DNA of 62,197 nt, from the NCBI GenBank assembly GCA_949295035.1, contig CASFJO010000074.1, positions 1 through 62,197 of the forward strand. Reading direction: 5' to 3'. Position 1 is the stretch's first letter; each line of letters starts with the position of its first letter. Shown piece after piece: positions 1 through 8,228 of the stretch. The notes beneath the pieces are model-generated. The model had not been told where the DNA came from. It was given only the letters and a program-made list of their open reading frames with translations, and did no database searches. Made by a program: the position numbers and the translations under genes. This DNA comes from an uncultured Gemmiger sp. (GTDB lineage Bacteria; Bacillota; Clostridia; Oscillospirales; Ruminococcaceae).

Positions 1-13
1 CGTCCATTTGGAT

Positions 14-82
14 GAACCTCCTTTTGCTGTAGTGCGGTTGGCGTTACCCGCTTCTATTTTAGCAAAAGGAGGTTCTTTTTTC
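14..82 (+). terminator. Rho-independent terminator at left edge
   Basis: A perfect 15-bp inverted repeat (14-28 with 61-75) encloses a 32-base loop and is followed on the plus strand by a run of six T. It probably ends transcription of a plus-strand gene lying before the window. The right arm contains an AGGAGG sequence, which here lies in the stem and precedes no gene. Confidence 0.65.
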
Positions 83-108
83 CGTATCAACGCTCGTGCT
101 ATATTCGC

Positions 109-127
109 CCACAAGCATAGCTTGTGG
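109..127. repeat. Short perfect hairpin
   Basis: An 8-bp perfect stem (109-116 with 120-127) with a 3-base loop lies between two terminators. It has no T run on either strand. Apart from these three hairpins I see nothing in bases 1-269; short open frames here lack gene-like composition. Confidence 0.3.
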
Positions 128-144
128 TTCTTATATGAAAAGAG

Positions 145-187
145 AAAATCGGAGACCTTTCCCATTGGGAAAAGTCTCCGATTTTTT
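145..187. terminator. Bidirectional terminator of the hscC operon
   Basis: A 12-bp perfect stem (145-156 with 174-185) has an inner TTTCCC/GGGAAA stem. A run of T follows on the plus strand (182-187), and the minus strand continues into a T-rich stretch. It lies about 80 bases past the stop of the last minus-strand gene, so it most likely terminates that operon and blocks read-through from the left. Confidence 0.7.
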
Positions 188-269
188 GGTGCAAAAATTC
201 GGTTGCCGTTCCGAAAGGGGCGCGGCTATGAGAAAAACGCCGATCGCGCAGGCACCGCCCGGCATAGAC

Positions 270-845
270 TCATCCGGCAGTGCGCAGCGAAATGTCCAGG
301 ATCAGAACAGAGCTCCAAATACCGGCCAATCCCAGGCAAAAGGCGAGCAGGGTAAGGCGCCGGATCGATACAGGGCGGTTTTCCCGGGAACCGGCGAACC
401 CGTACTGATTCAGGCAGGACAGGGTAACGGCCAAAAAACTGGCCCATACGCAGAAAAAAGGGATCAAACAGCCCAAGACGCTCAGCGCGAGTGTCAGCCA
501 GGCGAACAGCTTGGCGCGAATAAAGCGTGGGGATTCGGGCGGCTGGGGCGGGGCTTCGGCGTAGTCTTCCCGAACAGGAAAAAACTGCGCGCCGGAAAGT
601 GCAAATGAGCCCTCCGTCAGCAGGGAAGGGGGCGTGTAGGCCGGTGGGGGAGGCGGCAGCATGCTGCAAGGCAACCACAGACGAAATAGCACGACCGCCA
701 GGACCGGCGCGCCGATCCAGGGCAGGTAGATCAGCAAGGGAGTTGCGAAAAGTCGGGTGAGCAGAAGGATCAAAATGGTGGCGGTCAACAGGATCCCGAG
801 GGAAAGAGACCGTAGCCGCGCGCGTGTTTTCTGCATAACCGTCAC
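270..845 (-). CDS. Small membrane protein downstream of hscC
   Basis: 191 residues, function not recognised. Two hydrophobic segments lie near the N-terminus (about 14-32 and 37-58), then a Pro-rich loop, then two more after about residue 112 and a last one near 168-185. The ATG overlaps the stop of the Hsp70 gene (bases 842-845), so translation is coupled and the protein belongs to the same operon. Position suggests an accessory that links the chaperone to the membrane, but nothing in the sequence proves this. No signal peptide cleavage site or catalytic motif was seen. Confidence 0.75.
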   Translation of the reverse strand: MTVMQKTRARLRSLSLGILLTATILILLLTRLFATPLLIYLPWIGAPVLAVVLFRLWLPCSMLPPPPPAYTPPSLLTEGSFALSGAQFFPVREDYAEAPPQPPESPRFIRAKLFAWLTLALSVLGCLIPFFCVWASFLAVTLSCLNQYGFAGSRENRPVSIRRLTLLAFCLGLAGIWSSVLILDISLRTAG

Positions 846-2530
846 TCCATTTCTTCCAGGCGGTCCAGTGCATTGGAAAGTTCCTGACGAGCCTTTTCGA
901 TGGCGTGCCGGTCTCGCTGGGCCAGGATCTGCTCAAACCAGGTCATCAACCGGTCCACTTCCTGCCGAACAGCGCCGTGGGTCTCCTGATACAGCTGTTC
1001 GCCGCGGAACAGCAGCAGCCGGTTCGGTTCTTCCTCCCGGGGCGGGATCTTCAAGTACTGCAGTTCCTTCAGGCGTGCCTGCACCTCTTCGTCCGAGAGA
1101 ACGCGGCTTCCGTTTTGAATAACCTTGCGATACTTTTGACCGGTAGAGTTCACCAGCACCTCCACCTCCAGCAGCGAATTGACATCGTAGGTAAAGGTCA
1201 CCTCCACCGATTCGGCCCCTGCCTTGTTGGCCGGTACCGGGATGGTCAATTCTCCCAGCGACAGATTATCCCGGGCCATGCGGCTTTCTCCTTGCAGCAC
1301 CGAGATGCGCACCTCGTTTTGCTGGTCGTGTACCGTATAGAACCGCTGTGTGCGGCTCACCGGGATCACGGTATTGCGCTCTATGATCGGCGCATAGTGG
1401 CCGTCCTCCCGAAACACGCCGTTGTACGCGGATACCTCCACCCCCAAACTAAAGGGGCATACGTCGGTCAGGATCACCTCATGCAGTTCTGCATTGCGCT
1501 CCTTGATGGCAGCTGCCAGCGCCGCCCCCAGCGCGATCGCCTGGTCCGGGTCAACGCCGCCGAGAGGCTCGCGACCAAACAGCCGGCGGCAGAATCCCTG
1601 CACCAGGGGACTTTTGGAGGCCCCGCCCACCAGCAGTACCCCGTCGATTTCAGACACCGAAAGGCCGGCGTCCCGCAGGCTGCGTTCCACCGGTTTGCGG
1701 ATGCGCTGCAGCAGCGGCTGGCAGGCGGCTTCATACTCGCCCCGCGTGATGGCGGCGGAATAGGTCTGCCCTCCGATCTCGCAGGTCACGATGGAAGCAA
1801 GCCCTTCCGACAGAGCCAGCTTGCCCAATTCCGTCTGCCGCCGCACCCGAAACAGGTCGGAGGGAGCGAGTTCACGCAACTCCAGCCCCGCTTTGCGGGC
1901 AAACAGTTCGGTAAGCGTTTGTGTGAAATCCTCGCCGCCCAGAAAATTGTCGCCGGCAATGGCGTGCACCTCAAAGATGTTCTGGAATCGTTCCAAAATG
2001 GAGACATCCAGCGTCCCGCCTCCCAGATCAAATACCAGATAGCGCCCGTCTTTTCCCTGTTCGCACAAACCGTAAGCAACAGCGGCGGAGGTTGGCTCGT
2101 TCACGATCCGTTCCACGCGAAATCCGGCCATCTCACCGGCCTGCCGGGTGGCGCGGCGCTGCTGATCGTTGAAGTAGGCAGGCACGCTGATCACCGCTTC
2201 CTCCACCGGGCGGCCAAGAAACACCTCCGCGTCCTCTTTCAAACTGCGCAGCACCAGACTGGACAGATCCTCGGCGCGGAACACACGCCCGCCCAGCCGA
2301 AACTCCCGTCCGGTTCCCATGCTGCGCTTGAATACGGAGGCGGTGTCCAGAGGAAAAAGGCCGGCTCGGGCTTGCGCGGTGCGGCCCACATAGACGGTCC
2401 CGTCCGCATCCACGCTTACGACCGAAGGGGTGAGCCGTTCGCCCAGACGGTTTGGGATGATCTGCGCCCTTTCTCCGTCAAACCAGGCCACCAGGCTGTT
2501 GGTCGTTCCCAAATCAATTCCTACGATCAT
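842..2530 (-). CDS. hscC: Hsp70-family chaperone, HscC type
   Basis: 562 residues; an ATP-driven chaperone acting in the cytoplasm with a J-domain partner. The phosphate-1 motif GIDLGTTNS lies at residues 4-12, phosphate-2 FDLGGGTLD near 170, and an adenosine motif starting GGASKSP near 305. A substrate-binding beta domain and a short C-terminal helical segment follow. The length fits HscC (about 560) rather than DnaK (about 610-640), and the long acidic lid tail is absent. The start ATG overlaps the stop of the upstream J/TPR gene by 4 bases (ATGA), and the same overlap joins the downstream membrane gene. HscC in E. coli works with divergent J proteins (DjlB, DjlC); the upstream gene fits that role. 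Confidence 0.88.
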   Translation of the reverse strand: MIVGIDLGTTNSLVAWFDGERAQIIPNRLGERLTPSVVSVDADGTVYVGRTAQARAGLFPLDTASVFKRSMGTGREFRLGGRVFRAEDLSSLVLRSLKEDAEVFLGRPVEEAVISVPAYFNDQQRRATRQAGEMAGFRVERIVNEPTSAAVAYGLCEQGKDGRYLVFDLGGGTLDVSILERFQNIFEVHAIAGDNFLGGEDFTQTLTELFARKAGLELRELAPSDLFRVRRQTELGKLALSEGLASIVTCEIGGQTYSAAITRGEYEAACQPLLQRIRKPVERSLRDAGLSVSEIDGVLLVGGASKSPLVQGFCRRLFGREPLGGVDPDQAIALGAALAAAIKERNAELHEVILTDVCPFSLGVEVSAYNGVFREDGHYAPIIERNTVIPVSRTQRFYTVHDQQNEVRISVLQGESRMARDNLSLGELTIPVPANKAGAESVEVTFTYDVNSLLEVEVLVNSTGQKYRKVIQNGSRVLSDEEVQARLKELQYLKIPPREEEPNRLLLFRGEQLYQETHGAVRQEVDRLMTWFEQILAQRDRHAIEKARQELSNALDRLEEME

Positions 2531-5500
2531 GTCGTTTGCCCCATCTTCTTTCTGATACGTTTTTCATAGTCGCGGAAATCCATCTCATCCGGATAGCGCT
2601 GCCCGGCCTCGCGGCACAATTCAGCAGCCTGTTCCAGCTGTCCGGCCTGCTCCAGCAGCAGGACCCGTACCCCAATGGCGTCTTTGCAGACCGGATAGGC
2701 GCAATCCTGGCAAAAGGGGCTTTGTTCGGCCTGTTCCAGTGCGGCCTCGGCCAGTTCCCGCTCGCCGGCTGCCAGCCAAAAAGCCGCTTGCCGGGTATAG
2801 AACAAAGCCTTGTTGTACCGGCTTCGGTTGCGTTCCAGAACAGCAAGCCCCTGCCTGGCAGTTTCGGCGGCGCCGGCGGCGTCACCGCTCCACAACCGGC
2901 ACTTGGCAAGCCGGTCCAGCAGATCGTCTTCACCGGGCATATCTTGGGAAAACTGGCGGAACAGGGAGATCGCCTTCCGATACCGCCCCATCGCGATATA
3001 CAGATCTCCCAGTGCCATCAGGCAATCCCGGCTGCTCTGCGCGCCTCGCCGCAAAGCGCGCAAGGCCGATTTTTCCCGTCCCATCTGCCGCAGCAGCGCG
3101 GCCTTTTGAAGCAGGTAAGGGGCTTCTTCCGGGCAGGCCAGCTGACGCCACTTCTCCAGGGCCTGCAAGGCTTTGTCCGCCCGGCCCGCCTGCGCCCAGA
3201 TAGCGACCTGGCTGCGGCAGTCATCGTACTGATACTCCTGCCGGATATTGGGCTCAAGAACTTCGGCCGCCGCTTCCCAGTTCCCGACCCGCCGCAGCAG
3301 CAGCGACAGTCTGCGCCGCATCTGGACCCGGTCCCGGGCGCGGGGCATGGGCAGGCTCAGCGCGGCGCGATAGGTGGATTCCGCTTGCGGATAGCGGCGC
3401 TGCAGCAGATACAGTTCGGCCAGATTGGCAAGAAAAGCGGGGCAGCGGGGCGACAATGTCAGCGCCCGTGCAAAATGTTCTTCGGCCTCGCCGTAGTGTT
3501 CCTGTTCCCGCAGACAGAGCCCCAGATAATTGTGCAGCGCGGCGCTTTCACGGATCTTCAGCTGTGCTTCATACGCCTGCGCCGCCCCGGCAAAGTCGTG
3601 CCGATAAAATTGCAGCAGCCGCCCCGTTGTCTCAAAAGCGGTGGGATGGGAAGGACAAAGCCGGCACAGTTCCCGGCAGACTTCCAGCGCGTCTTCGATG
3701 TTGCCGGCGGATTGCAGAAGATCCGCCTTGAGATCCAGCAGGCTGACGCTGCCGGGGTCAAGCCGAAGCCCTTCGTCCACCAGACGGAGAAGCTCGGCTT
3801 TCGGAAGGCTGTCATACTGCAGGCAGGCCAGACGAAAAAACACCTCGCCCGCGAAGTCCGGCGGATCTTCACCGCGGCAGACCGGAACAAGCGCCTGATA
3901 GTACCGCAGCGCGTCGCCGCTGCGATGTTCATGATTGGCCAGCTGCGCCTGGCAGTAGTCCAGGATGGGGTCTGTGATCTTGGCATCGGTCAGCTGCTGC
4001 AGCAGCGCTTTAGCGTCATCCCACTGGTTGACCAGCATCAGGATACGGCATTGGTACAGCAGACACCCGGCATCCCGCCCTCCCAGCAGCTCCATGGCCT
4101 CGTGAAAGGCGGCGTATGATTCCTGCAGACGCCGCATCCGAAACAAGACCTCGCCGCACAAAAAAGCGCTGGCCGGATCAGCGGCGGCAAGTTCCCGGTA
4201 CCGGGCGGCGGAGGACAGAGCCTCGTCCAGCCGGTTTTGGCTCAGCAAAAACTGAGCCCGCAGCTTCCAGCTTTCGTCATCCTCCGGCCACTGTGCGCCG
4301 ACCTGTTCCAACAGATCCAGAGCCTGCTCTTTTTCACCAAGGGAAAAGAGCGCGCAGGCCTGCAAGCGCATGGATTCCGGCAGACGTATGGGATCGACCG
4401 GGTCCTGGCCGCGAAGGGCGGTCTCCCAGGCACGCAGATGCGTCAGCGCGCTGCTCCAGTCCCCCAGGGCCAGCTTGACTTTTGCGGCCAGGTTTTCATA
4501 ATCCGCTGTACCGACCGCCTCGGCGGGCAGGCAAGCAACAGCCGCGTCCGCCGCCTCCTCCTCGTGCAGCTGATGGTAGCACCAGGCCAGCTCGGCCAGG
4601 TTTTCCGCGTCTTGGGGGCAGTCAGCGGAGCGCTTTTCCAGTTCCGGAAGAAGTTCCCGGTTGACCTGGGTGAGAGCCTCCATCACCATGCGATGGAAGG
4701 GAAGCGCGCGCAAAAGTTCCAGATACAGCGTTTTCGCTTCCCGCTTGCGCCCGCTGAGGCGAAGGCAGCCGGCCAGGTCGTATTTGGCCTGGGCCAGTTT
4801 GGGAGAATCGGCCAGAACCTGCCGCAATTCCCGTTCCGCCCGCGCATAGTCCGCATTCTGCACAGCCAGCTGCGCGTCCAGCAAAAGGACGTGCGGATCG
4901 TCGGGCATCTGCTCCAGCACGGCGGATACAAGGGCCTGGGCTTCTTCCGGCCGATCGTCCAGCAGAGCCAGGCGCGCGCGGCACAACCGGGTATACGGGT
5001 GATAGACGCCGGAGCGTTCCATCTGCTCCCATAGCGATTTTGCCTGTTCCGTCTGCCCTGTGCCCAAAGCCCGAAGGCACTGGGCGCATGCGCGCAGGTA
5101 GGCGTCGCAGTCCGCCCCGGCTTCGCATTCCAGTGGATCGTACGAGATTTGTTCCGGATGTTCGATCCCGGGCAGCATGACATTTTCGATAAAAGCCGGC
5201 GGGAAAAGTTCCCGCAGTTCATCGGCGCTTTGCCGCAGCTGGAAAGCGTCCTCCAGCAGCAGCCAGATCCGATGGGGAAGAAAGCAATGTTCCGCCAGAT
5301 AGCCAAGCAGCCGGTCGCGGGCCTGGAGGCGATTGATAGGCTGTGTGCAGTATTCGTCTGCGAGAAGCCCGCGCCATTCTTCCTCGTCCCGCCGGCGGCG
5401 GATATCCTGATACACCGCATCCACGCGGGCAAGCCAGCGCTCAGCGTCGCTGGCGCCGTTCTGGTCGGCCGCGGCGGCCTGCCTGGCCAGAGTCAGCGCC

Positions 5501-5640
5501 TGCTCGTAGGCGGCGCGCAGCTGCTTGAAGGCTTCCGGATCATCCTCCGGATTGGCGCCGGACAGTTTTGCCCGATAGGCGGCGGTAATGGCCGCCTTGT
5601 CCGCGGTGGGATCTATGCCGAGTATCCTCCAGATATTCAT
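2527..5640 (-). CDS. J-like domain and TPR-repeat protein, HscC partner
   Basis: 1037 residues from the ATG at 5640, chosen because GAGGTG lies 4 bases upstream; a TTG start at 5658 is less likely. Residues 1-50 fold-match a J domain, but the HPD tripeptide is replaced by NPE in a NPEDDPEAF stretch, as in the divergent DjlB/DjlC-type partners. The rest is alpha-helical with many tetratricopeptide repeats. Near the C-terminus is a Cys cluster (CQDCAYPVC) that could bind metal. It is the first gene of the operon, overlapping hscC by 4 bases. Probable role: a client-binding scaffold that recruits the Hsp70. Whether NPE still stimulates ATPase cannot be told from sequence. Confidence 0.85.
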   Translation of the reverse strand: MNIWRILGIDPTADKAAITAAYRAKLSGANPEDDPEAFKQLRAAYEQALTLARQAAAADQNGASDAERWLARVDAVYQDIRRRRDEEEWRGLLADEYCTQPINRLQARDRLLGYLAEHCFLPHRIWLLLEDAFQLRQSADELRELFPPAFIENVMLPGIEHPEQISYDPLECEAGADCDAYLRACAQCLRALGTGQTEQAKSLWEQMERSGVYHPYTRLCRARLALLDDRPEEAQALVSAVLEQMPDDPHVLLLDAQLAVQNADYARAERELRQVLADSPKLAQAKYDLAGCLRLSGRKREAKTLYLELLRALPFHRMVMEALTQVNRELLPELEKRSADCPQDAENLAELAWCYHQLHEEEAADAAVACLPAEAVGTADYENLAAKVKLALGDWSSALTHLRAWETALRGQDPVDPIRLPESMRLQACALFSLGEKEQALDLLEQVGAQWPEDDESWKLRAQFLLSQNRLDEALSSAARYRELAAADPASAFLCGEVLFRMRRLQESYAAFHEAMELLGGRDAGCLLYQCRILMLVNQWDDAKALLQQLTDAKITDPILDYCQAQLANHEHRSGDALRYYQALVPVCRGEDPPDFAGEVFFRLACLQYDSLPKAELLRLVDEGLRLDPGSVSLLDLKADLLQSAGNIEDALEVCRELCRLCPSHPTAFETTGRLLQFYRHDFAGAAQAYEAQLKIRESAALHNYLGLCLREQEHYGEAEEHFARALTLSPRCPAFLANLAELYLLQRRYPQAESTYRAALSLPMPRARDRVQMRRRLSLLLRRVGNWEAAAEVLEPNIRQEYQYDDCRSQVAIWAQAGRADKALQALEKWRQLACPEEAPYLLQKAALLRQMGREKSALRALRRGAQSSRDCLMALGDLYIAMGRYRKAISLFRQFSQDMPGEDDLLDRLAKCRLWSGDAAGAAETARQGLAVLERNRSRYNKALFYTRQAAFWLAAGERELAEAALEQAEQSPFCQDCAYPVCKDAIGVRVLLLEQAGQLEQAAELCREAGQRYPDEMDFRDYEKRIRKKMGQTT

Positions 5641-5664
5641 GGAACACCTCATTGCCAATGGCCG

Positions 5665-5694
5665 TTCTCCGCCCTTCTTGCGGACGGCGGAGAA
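5665..5694. repeat. Inverted repeat in the J/hscC operon leader
   Basis: A perfect 9-bp inverted repeat, TTCTCCGCC (5665-5673) with GGCGGAGAA (5686-5694), spacing 12 bases. It lies between the minus-strand -10 box and the start codon, where an RNA hairpin or a repressor site would act. It does not match CIRCE (9-bp TTAGCACTC arms). Confidence 0.45.
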
Positions 5695-5707
5695 AATTCT
5701 GCTTTCT

Positions 5708-5736
5708 ATTATAGCACAGATTCACGCCGACAGAAA
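5708..5736 (-). promoter_or_regulatory. Promoter of the J/hscC operon
   Basis: Read on the minus strand, a perfect TATAAT lies at 5713-5708. The best -35 hexamer at 17-base spacing is TTTCTG (5736-5731), which is weak. The site is about 70 bases upstream of the start codon and divergent from the sigma-factor promoter. Confidence 0.5.
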
Positions 5737-5851
5737 CAGTACGGTTGTCAGGCGTCGGACGTCATCGCGCAAACATGCCGGCGTGCCCGAAATGCAAGGC
5801 CGGATCGCTGAAAATTTATGAGAGTAAAGGAGGCCCGCCGGGGGAAAAACG

Positions 5852-5880
5852 TTGCATTTTGTCGATCCTCCTTATATAAT
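5852..5880 (+). promoter_or_regulatory. Sigma-A-type promoter of the ECF sigma operon
   Basis: TTGCAT at 5852-5857 and TATAAT at 5875-5880 are separated by 17 bases, a near-consensus vegetative promoter. Transcription would begin near 5887, so an upstream TTG at 5852 cannot be the start codon. The sigma gene is therefore likely made in growing cells and held in check post-translationally. Confidence 0.75.
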
Positions 5881-5923
5881 ATACAATACTAATGGACGGA
5901 ACGGGAAAGCGGAGGGCGATAAA

Positions 5924-6466
5924 GTGACGGATGAAGAATATTATCGCCGCTATCTTGACGGAGATGAAACGGGTCTGAGCGAACTGATGGAGAAGTACGG
6001 CAGTTCCCTGACCTTGTATATCAGCGGCTACCTGCATGACGTTCATGAGGCGGAAGACCTGATGATCGAAGTGTTCTCTTATCTGTTTACCAAAAAACCC
6101 TGGATCCGGGACGGCGGCCTGAAAGCCTATCTGTATCAATCGGCCCGACACATGGCGCTGCGGCACCGAAGCCGGCTGCGCTGTCGTTTTGGCCTGGAGG
6201 ACCTGGCCGAAGAGCCGGAGGAGGAGGCCCTGATCGAAGAGGTGGTCAAAACCGGCGAAAGAAACCGCACGCTGCATCTGTGTATGGAACGCTTGAACCC
6301 TAACTACCGGGAGGCATTGTATCTTACCTATTTTGAAGGGATGAGCTACCTGCAGGCCGCTAAAGTGATGGGGAAAAGTGAAAAGCAGATCACCAATATG
6401 GTGTACCGGGGCAAACAGAGTTTGCGTGTGCTGCTGGCGAAGGAGGGGATCACCAATGCGGAGTAA
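5924..6466 (+). CDS. ECF-type RNA polymerase sigma factor
   Basis: 180 residues from GTG at 5924, behind GGAGGG. Region 2 lies at about residues 5-75 (motif DVHEAEDLMIEVF, the typical core-binding and -10 recognition part). Region 4 with a helix-turn-helix lies at about 120-170 (MERLNPNYREALYLTYFEGMS, split here only by description). Length fits ECF sigma factors. The next three genes overlap or abut it and encode membrane proteins plus a PrsW-like protease, the layout expected for membrane-controlled sigma release. Likely targets are its neighbours, perhaps including the injection-system operon at 8.2 kb, but no target promoter could be matched. Confidence 0.88.
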   Translation: MTDEEYYRRYLDGDETGLSELMEKYGSSLTLYISGYLHDVHEAEDLMIEVFSYLFTKKPWIRDGGLKAYLYQSARHMALRHRSRLRCRFGLEDLAEEPEEEALIEEVVKTGERNRTLHLCMERLNPNYREALYLTYFEGMSYLQAAKVMGKSEKQITNMVYRGKQSLRVLLAKEGITNAE

Positions 6467-6815
6467 TGAGGAGCGGGTAGCCGCGGTCAAGCGGAGGATC
6501 GCGCAGCGGGAAAAGCAGAGACAGCGCCGCCGTATCCAACTGGTCGCCCTGTCTTCTACGGCGGCAAGCCTGGCATTGATCACAGGGTTTTCGTTTCTGG
6601 TGCCGGGCATTGTGGCGCAGGTCACGTGCGGCGAGTATGACGATTTTACCATGGCCGCCAATATTTTTGGCAATGGGGTCGTGCTGGGGTATGCGGTGAT
6701 CGCGCTGCTGGCGTTCGTTTTGGGGGCATGTGTCACGGTCTTGTGCTATCGGTTGCGCCAGTTCCGGCCGGAGGACACGGACAGGGAAGATTGGACGGAA
6801 GATCATGACCCTTGA
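6456..6815 (+). CDS. Two-helix membrane protein, putative anti-sigma factor
   Basis: 119 residues; ATG at 6456 overlaps the end of the sigma gene by 11 bases. A basic, Arg/Gln-rich cytoplasmic N-terminus (about 1-28) precedes two transmembrane helices (about 30-52 and 74-98) and a short acidic tail. No zinc-type anti-sigma motif (HxxxCxxC) is present. Position next to an ECF sigma factor, topology with the N-terminus facing the cytoplasm, and the PrsW-like protease two genes later suggest it tethers the sigma factor. It resembles the protein at 8229-8594 in layout and in several residues (RV..VK.R near the start, then LSS at the first helix). The function is inferred. Confidence 0.7.
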   Translation: MRSNEERVAAVKRRIAQREKQRQRRRIQLVALSSTAASLALITGFSFLVPGIVAQVTCGEYDDFTMAANIFGNGVVLGYAVIALLAFVLGACVTVLCYRLRQFRPEDTDREDWTEDHDP

Positions 6816-7437
6816 ACTGTTCTTGGATATTCTGCAGCTGCTGGTGACCCTGGCCGGATGCGGATGCTCCGTCCTGCTTTACTGCAAAAGCCGCCGCCAG
6901 CACTATTTCCTTCTGACCTGTTTTTACGGGTGTTTTTCTCTGGGACTGTTTTATTGGACCATCTATCTTTTGTTGTTTGACAAGACGCCGCAGCTTTTGT
7001 ACGTGACCGAAATTGCCTGGTTGTCCGCCCTGATCTTTTTGGGGATGTTGCAGTATACGTTTTCCAGCCAGGAGGAGAGAACTTTCTGGTGCCCGGCCAT
7101 GTGGCTGGCGCCGGTGACCGGCGTGGCCACGATGGTGGTCTATTGGCTGTGCGGGGGCGTTTTGTTCACCATGCTGCGCTTTTCCCTGTCGGTAATGCTG
7201 GTTTGGAAAAATATACAGAGTCTGTGCTATCTGGCCGCGCAAAAACAGCCTGCCCCGCAGCTGCGAACGTTTTATATCGCAGTTCTGACGTTTGTGGCGG
7301 CAGAGTATGCGCTGTGGCTTTCTTCCGTTTTTTGGGTGAGCGATACATGGAACAACCCCTATTTTTGGTTTGATTTTCTGCTGACAGCGGTGCTTGCGGC
7401 ATTACTGCCGATCACAAAAAGGGCGGTGGAACAGTGA
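6805..7437 (+). CDS. Polytopic membrane protein of the sigma operon
   Basis: 210 residues; ATG at 6805 overlaps the upstream stop by 11 bases. About six to seven hydrophobic helices cover almost the whole length with very short loops. It ends in a GTGA overlap with the protease gene. I do not recognise a family. A sensory or scaffold role in the sigma/anti-sigma/protease module is possible from its position; no catalytic motif is evident. Confidence 0.75.
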   Translation: MTLELFLDILQLLVTLAGCGCSVLLYCKSRRQHYFLLTCFYGCFSLGLFYWTIYLLLFDKTPQLLYVTEIAWLSALIFLGMLQYTFSSQEERTFWCPAMWLAPVTGVATMVVYWLCGGVLFTMLRFSLSVMLVWKNIQSLCYLAAQKQPAPQLRTFYIAVLTFVAAEYALWLSSVFWVSDTWNNPYFWFDFLLTAVLAALLPITKRAVEQ

Positions 7438-8081
7438 CCTATATTGAAAATGTTTTTGCCTGCATTGTGGCGCCGCTTCTGATCGCGGCACTGTATATGG
7501 GCAAAAAATACATCCCTCTCTTTTCCTTTATCTGTGCGGGTATGGGGGCTTGCCTCCTCTCCGCGTATATCAACACCTTTTTTGCCGCTCTCTACAATGC
7601 CAATGCACTGAACGCGACCGCGGAGATCGCCCCGGTCGTGGAGGAGACCCTGAAACTGCTGCCGCTGCTGTTTTATCTGCTGGTATTTGAGCCGAAAGCC
7701 GAAAAGATCAAGGCGGCCGTGCTGACGATCGCGGCGGGTTTCGCCACCTTCGAAAACATCTGTTATCTGATTGAAAACGGCGCCGACGATCTGTCCTTTT
7801 TGCTGATCCGGGGATTTGGTGCCGGCGCAATGCACATCATCTGCGGCGCCATTGTCGGCAGCGGGCTGACCTATGTGTGGCAGCGCGCCTGGCTGAAGAT
7901 CGCCGGTACCTTCGGGCTGCTGGGCGCGGCCATTACCTTCCATGGGGTTTATAACATGCTGATCGCACATGGGGGATCGGCGCAGTATCTCGCCTATTTC
8001 ATGCCGATCATCGCGATGGGGGTGGGCGCCGGCACGGGCAAGTTGTTCCGTTCTTTTTTGCCGACAGAAGAATGTCCATGA
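7434..8081 (+). CDS. PrsW-like intramembrane glutamic protease
   Basis: 215 residues, GTG start overlapping the upstream stop by 4 bases. The family signatures are in order: EExxK at residues 70-74 (VVEETLK), FEN with Glu107, His134 in a GAMHIICG segment, and His170 in FHGVYN. About six membrane helices carry them. PrsW of Bacillus subtilis makes the first cut in the anti-sigma factor RsiW; its relatives are Abi/CAAX-like membrane proteases. Being last in an ECF sigma operon, it probably cleaves the putative anti-sigma proteins at 6456 and/or 8229. The substrate is inferred. Confidence 0.85.
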   Translation: MTYIENVFACIVAPLLIAALYMGKKYIPLFSFICAGMGACLLSAYINTFFAALYNANALNATAEIAPVVEETLKLLPLLFYLLVFEPKAEKIKAAVLTIAAGFATFENICYLIENGADDLSFLLIRGFGAGAMHIICGAIVGSGLTYVWQRAWLKIAGTFGLLGAAITFHGVYNMLIAHGGSAQYLAYFMPIIAMGVGAGTGKLFRSFLPTEECP

Positions 8082-8103
8082 CGATAAAACCGGTCGAAAG
8101 ACC

Positions 8104-8136
8104 AAGAGCCGCCGCGAGGCGGCTCTTTTCTTTTGT
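8104..8136 (+). terminator. Terminator of the sigma/PrsW operon
   Basis: Perfect 10-bp stem AAGAGCCGCC/GGCGGCTCTT (8104-8113 with 8118-8127), GCGA tetraloop, then a T-rich tail. It separates the sigma operon from the injection-system genes, which must have their own promoter. Confidence 0.9.
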
Positions 8137-8228
8137 GAAAATTGAAAATTCTGGTGAGAGTTTTTTCTTTTTTCTGTCCCTTAATAAACGAAGGCCTTTT
8201 GACGCACAGAAGGAAGGAAGGGGCAAAG
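8137..8228 (+). promoter_or_regulatory. Leader and presumed promoter of the injection-system operon
   Basis: These 92 bases are the only space between the upstream terminator and the first gene of the 32-kb block, so its main promoter should be here. I see no TTGACA/TATAAT pair at proper spacing. The region is A/T-rich with a GTGAAAATTGAAAATT stretch and a GGAAGGAAGGGG ribosome site. Absence of a vegetative promoter is compatible with use of the ECF sigma factor, but that is inference. Confidence 0.35.

Noticed and set aside
1-80. Riboswitch or translational control element at the left edge
   Set aside because: The long stem is followed by a T run and no gene follows on the plus strand; a terminator explains it.
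905-2569. Long plus-strand open frame opposite hscC
   Set aside because: It is the antisense shadow of a clear Hsp70 gene; its translation has no family pattern and it lacks a ribosome site.
8137-8228. TTGAAA at 8142 as -35 of a vegetative promoter
   Set aside because: No -10 hexamer lies 16-18 bases downstream.
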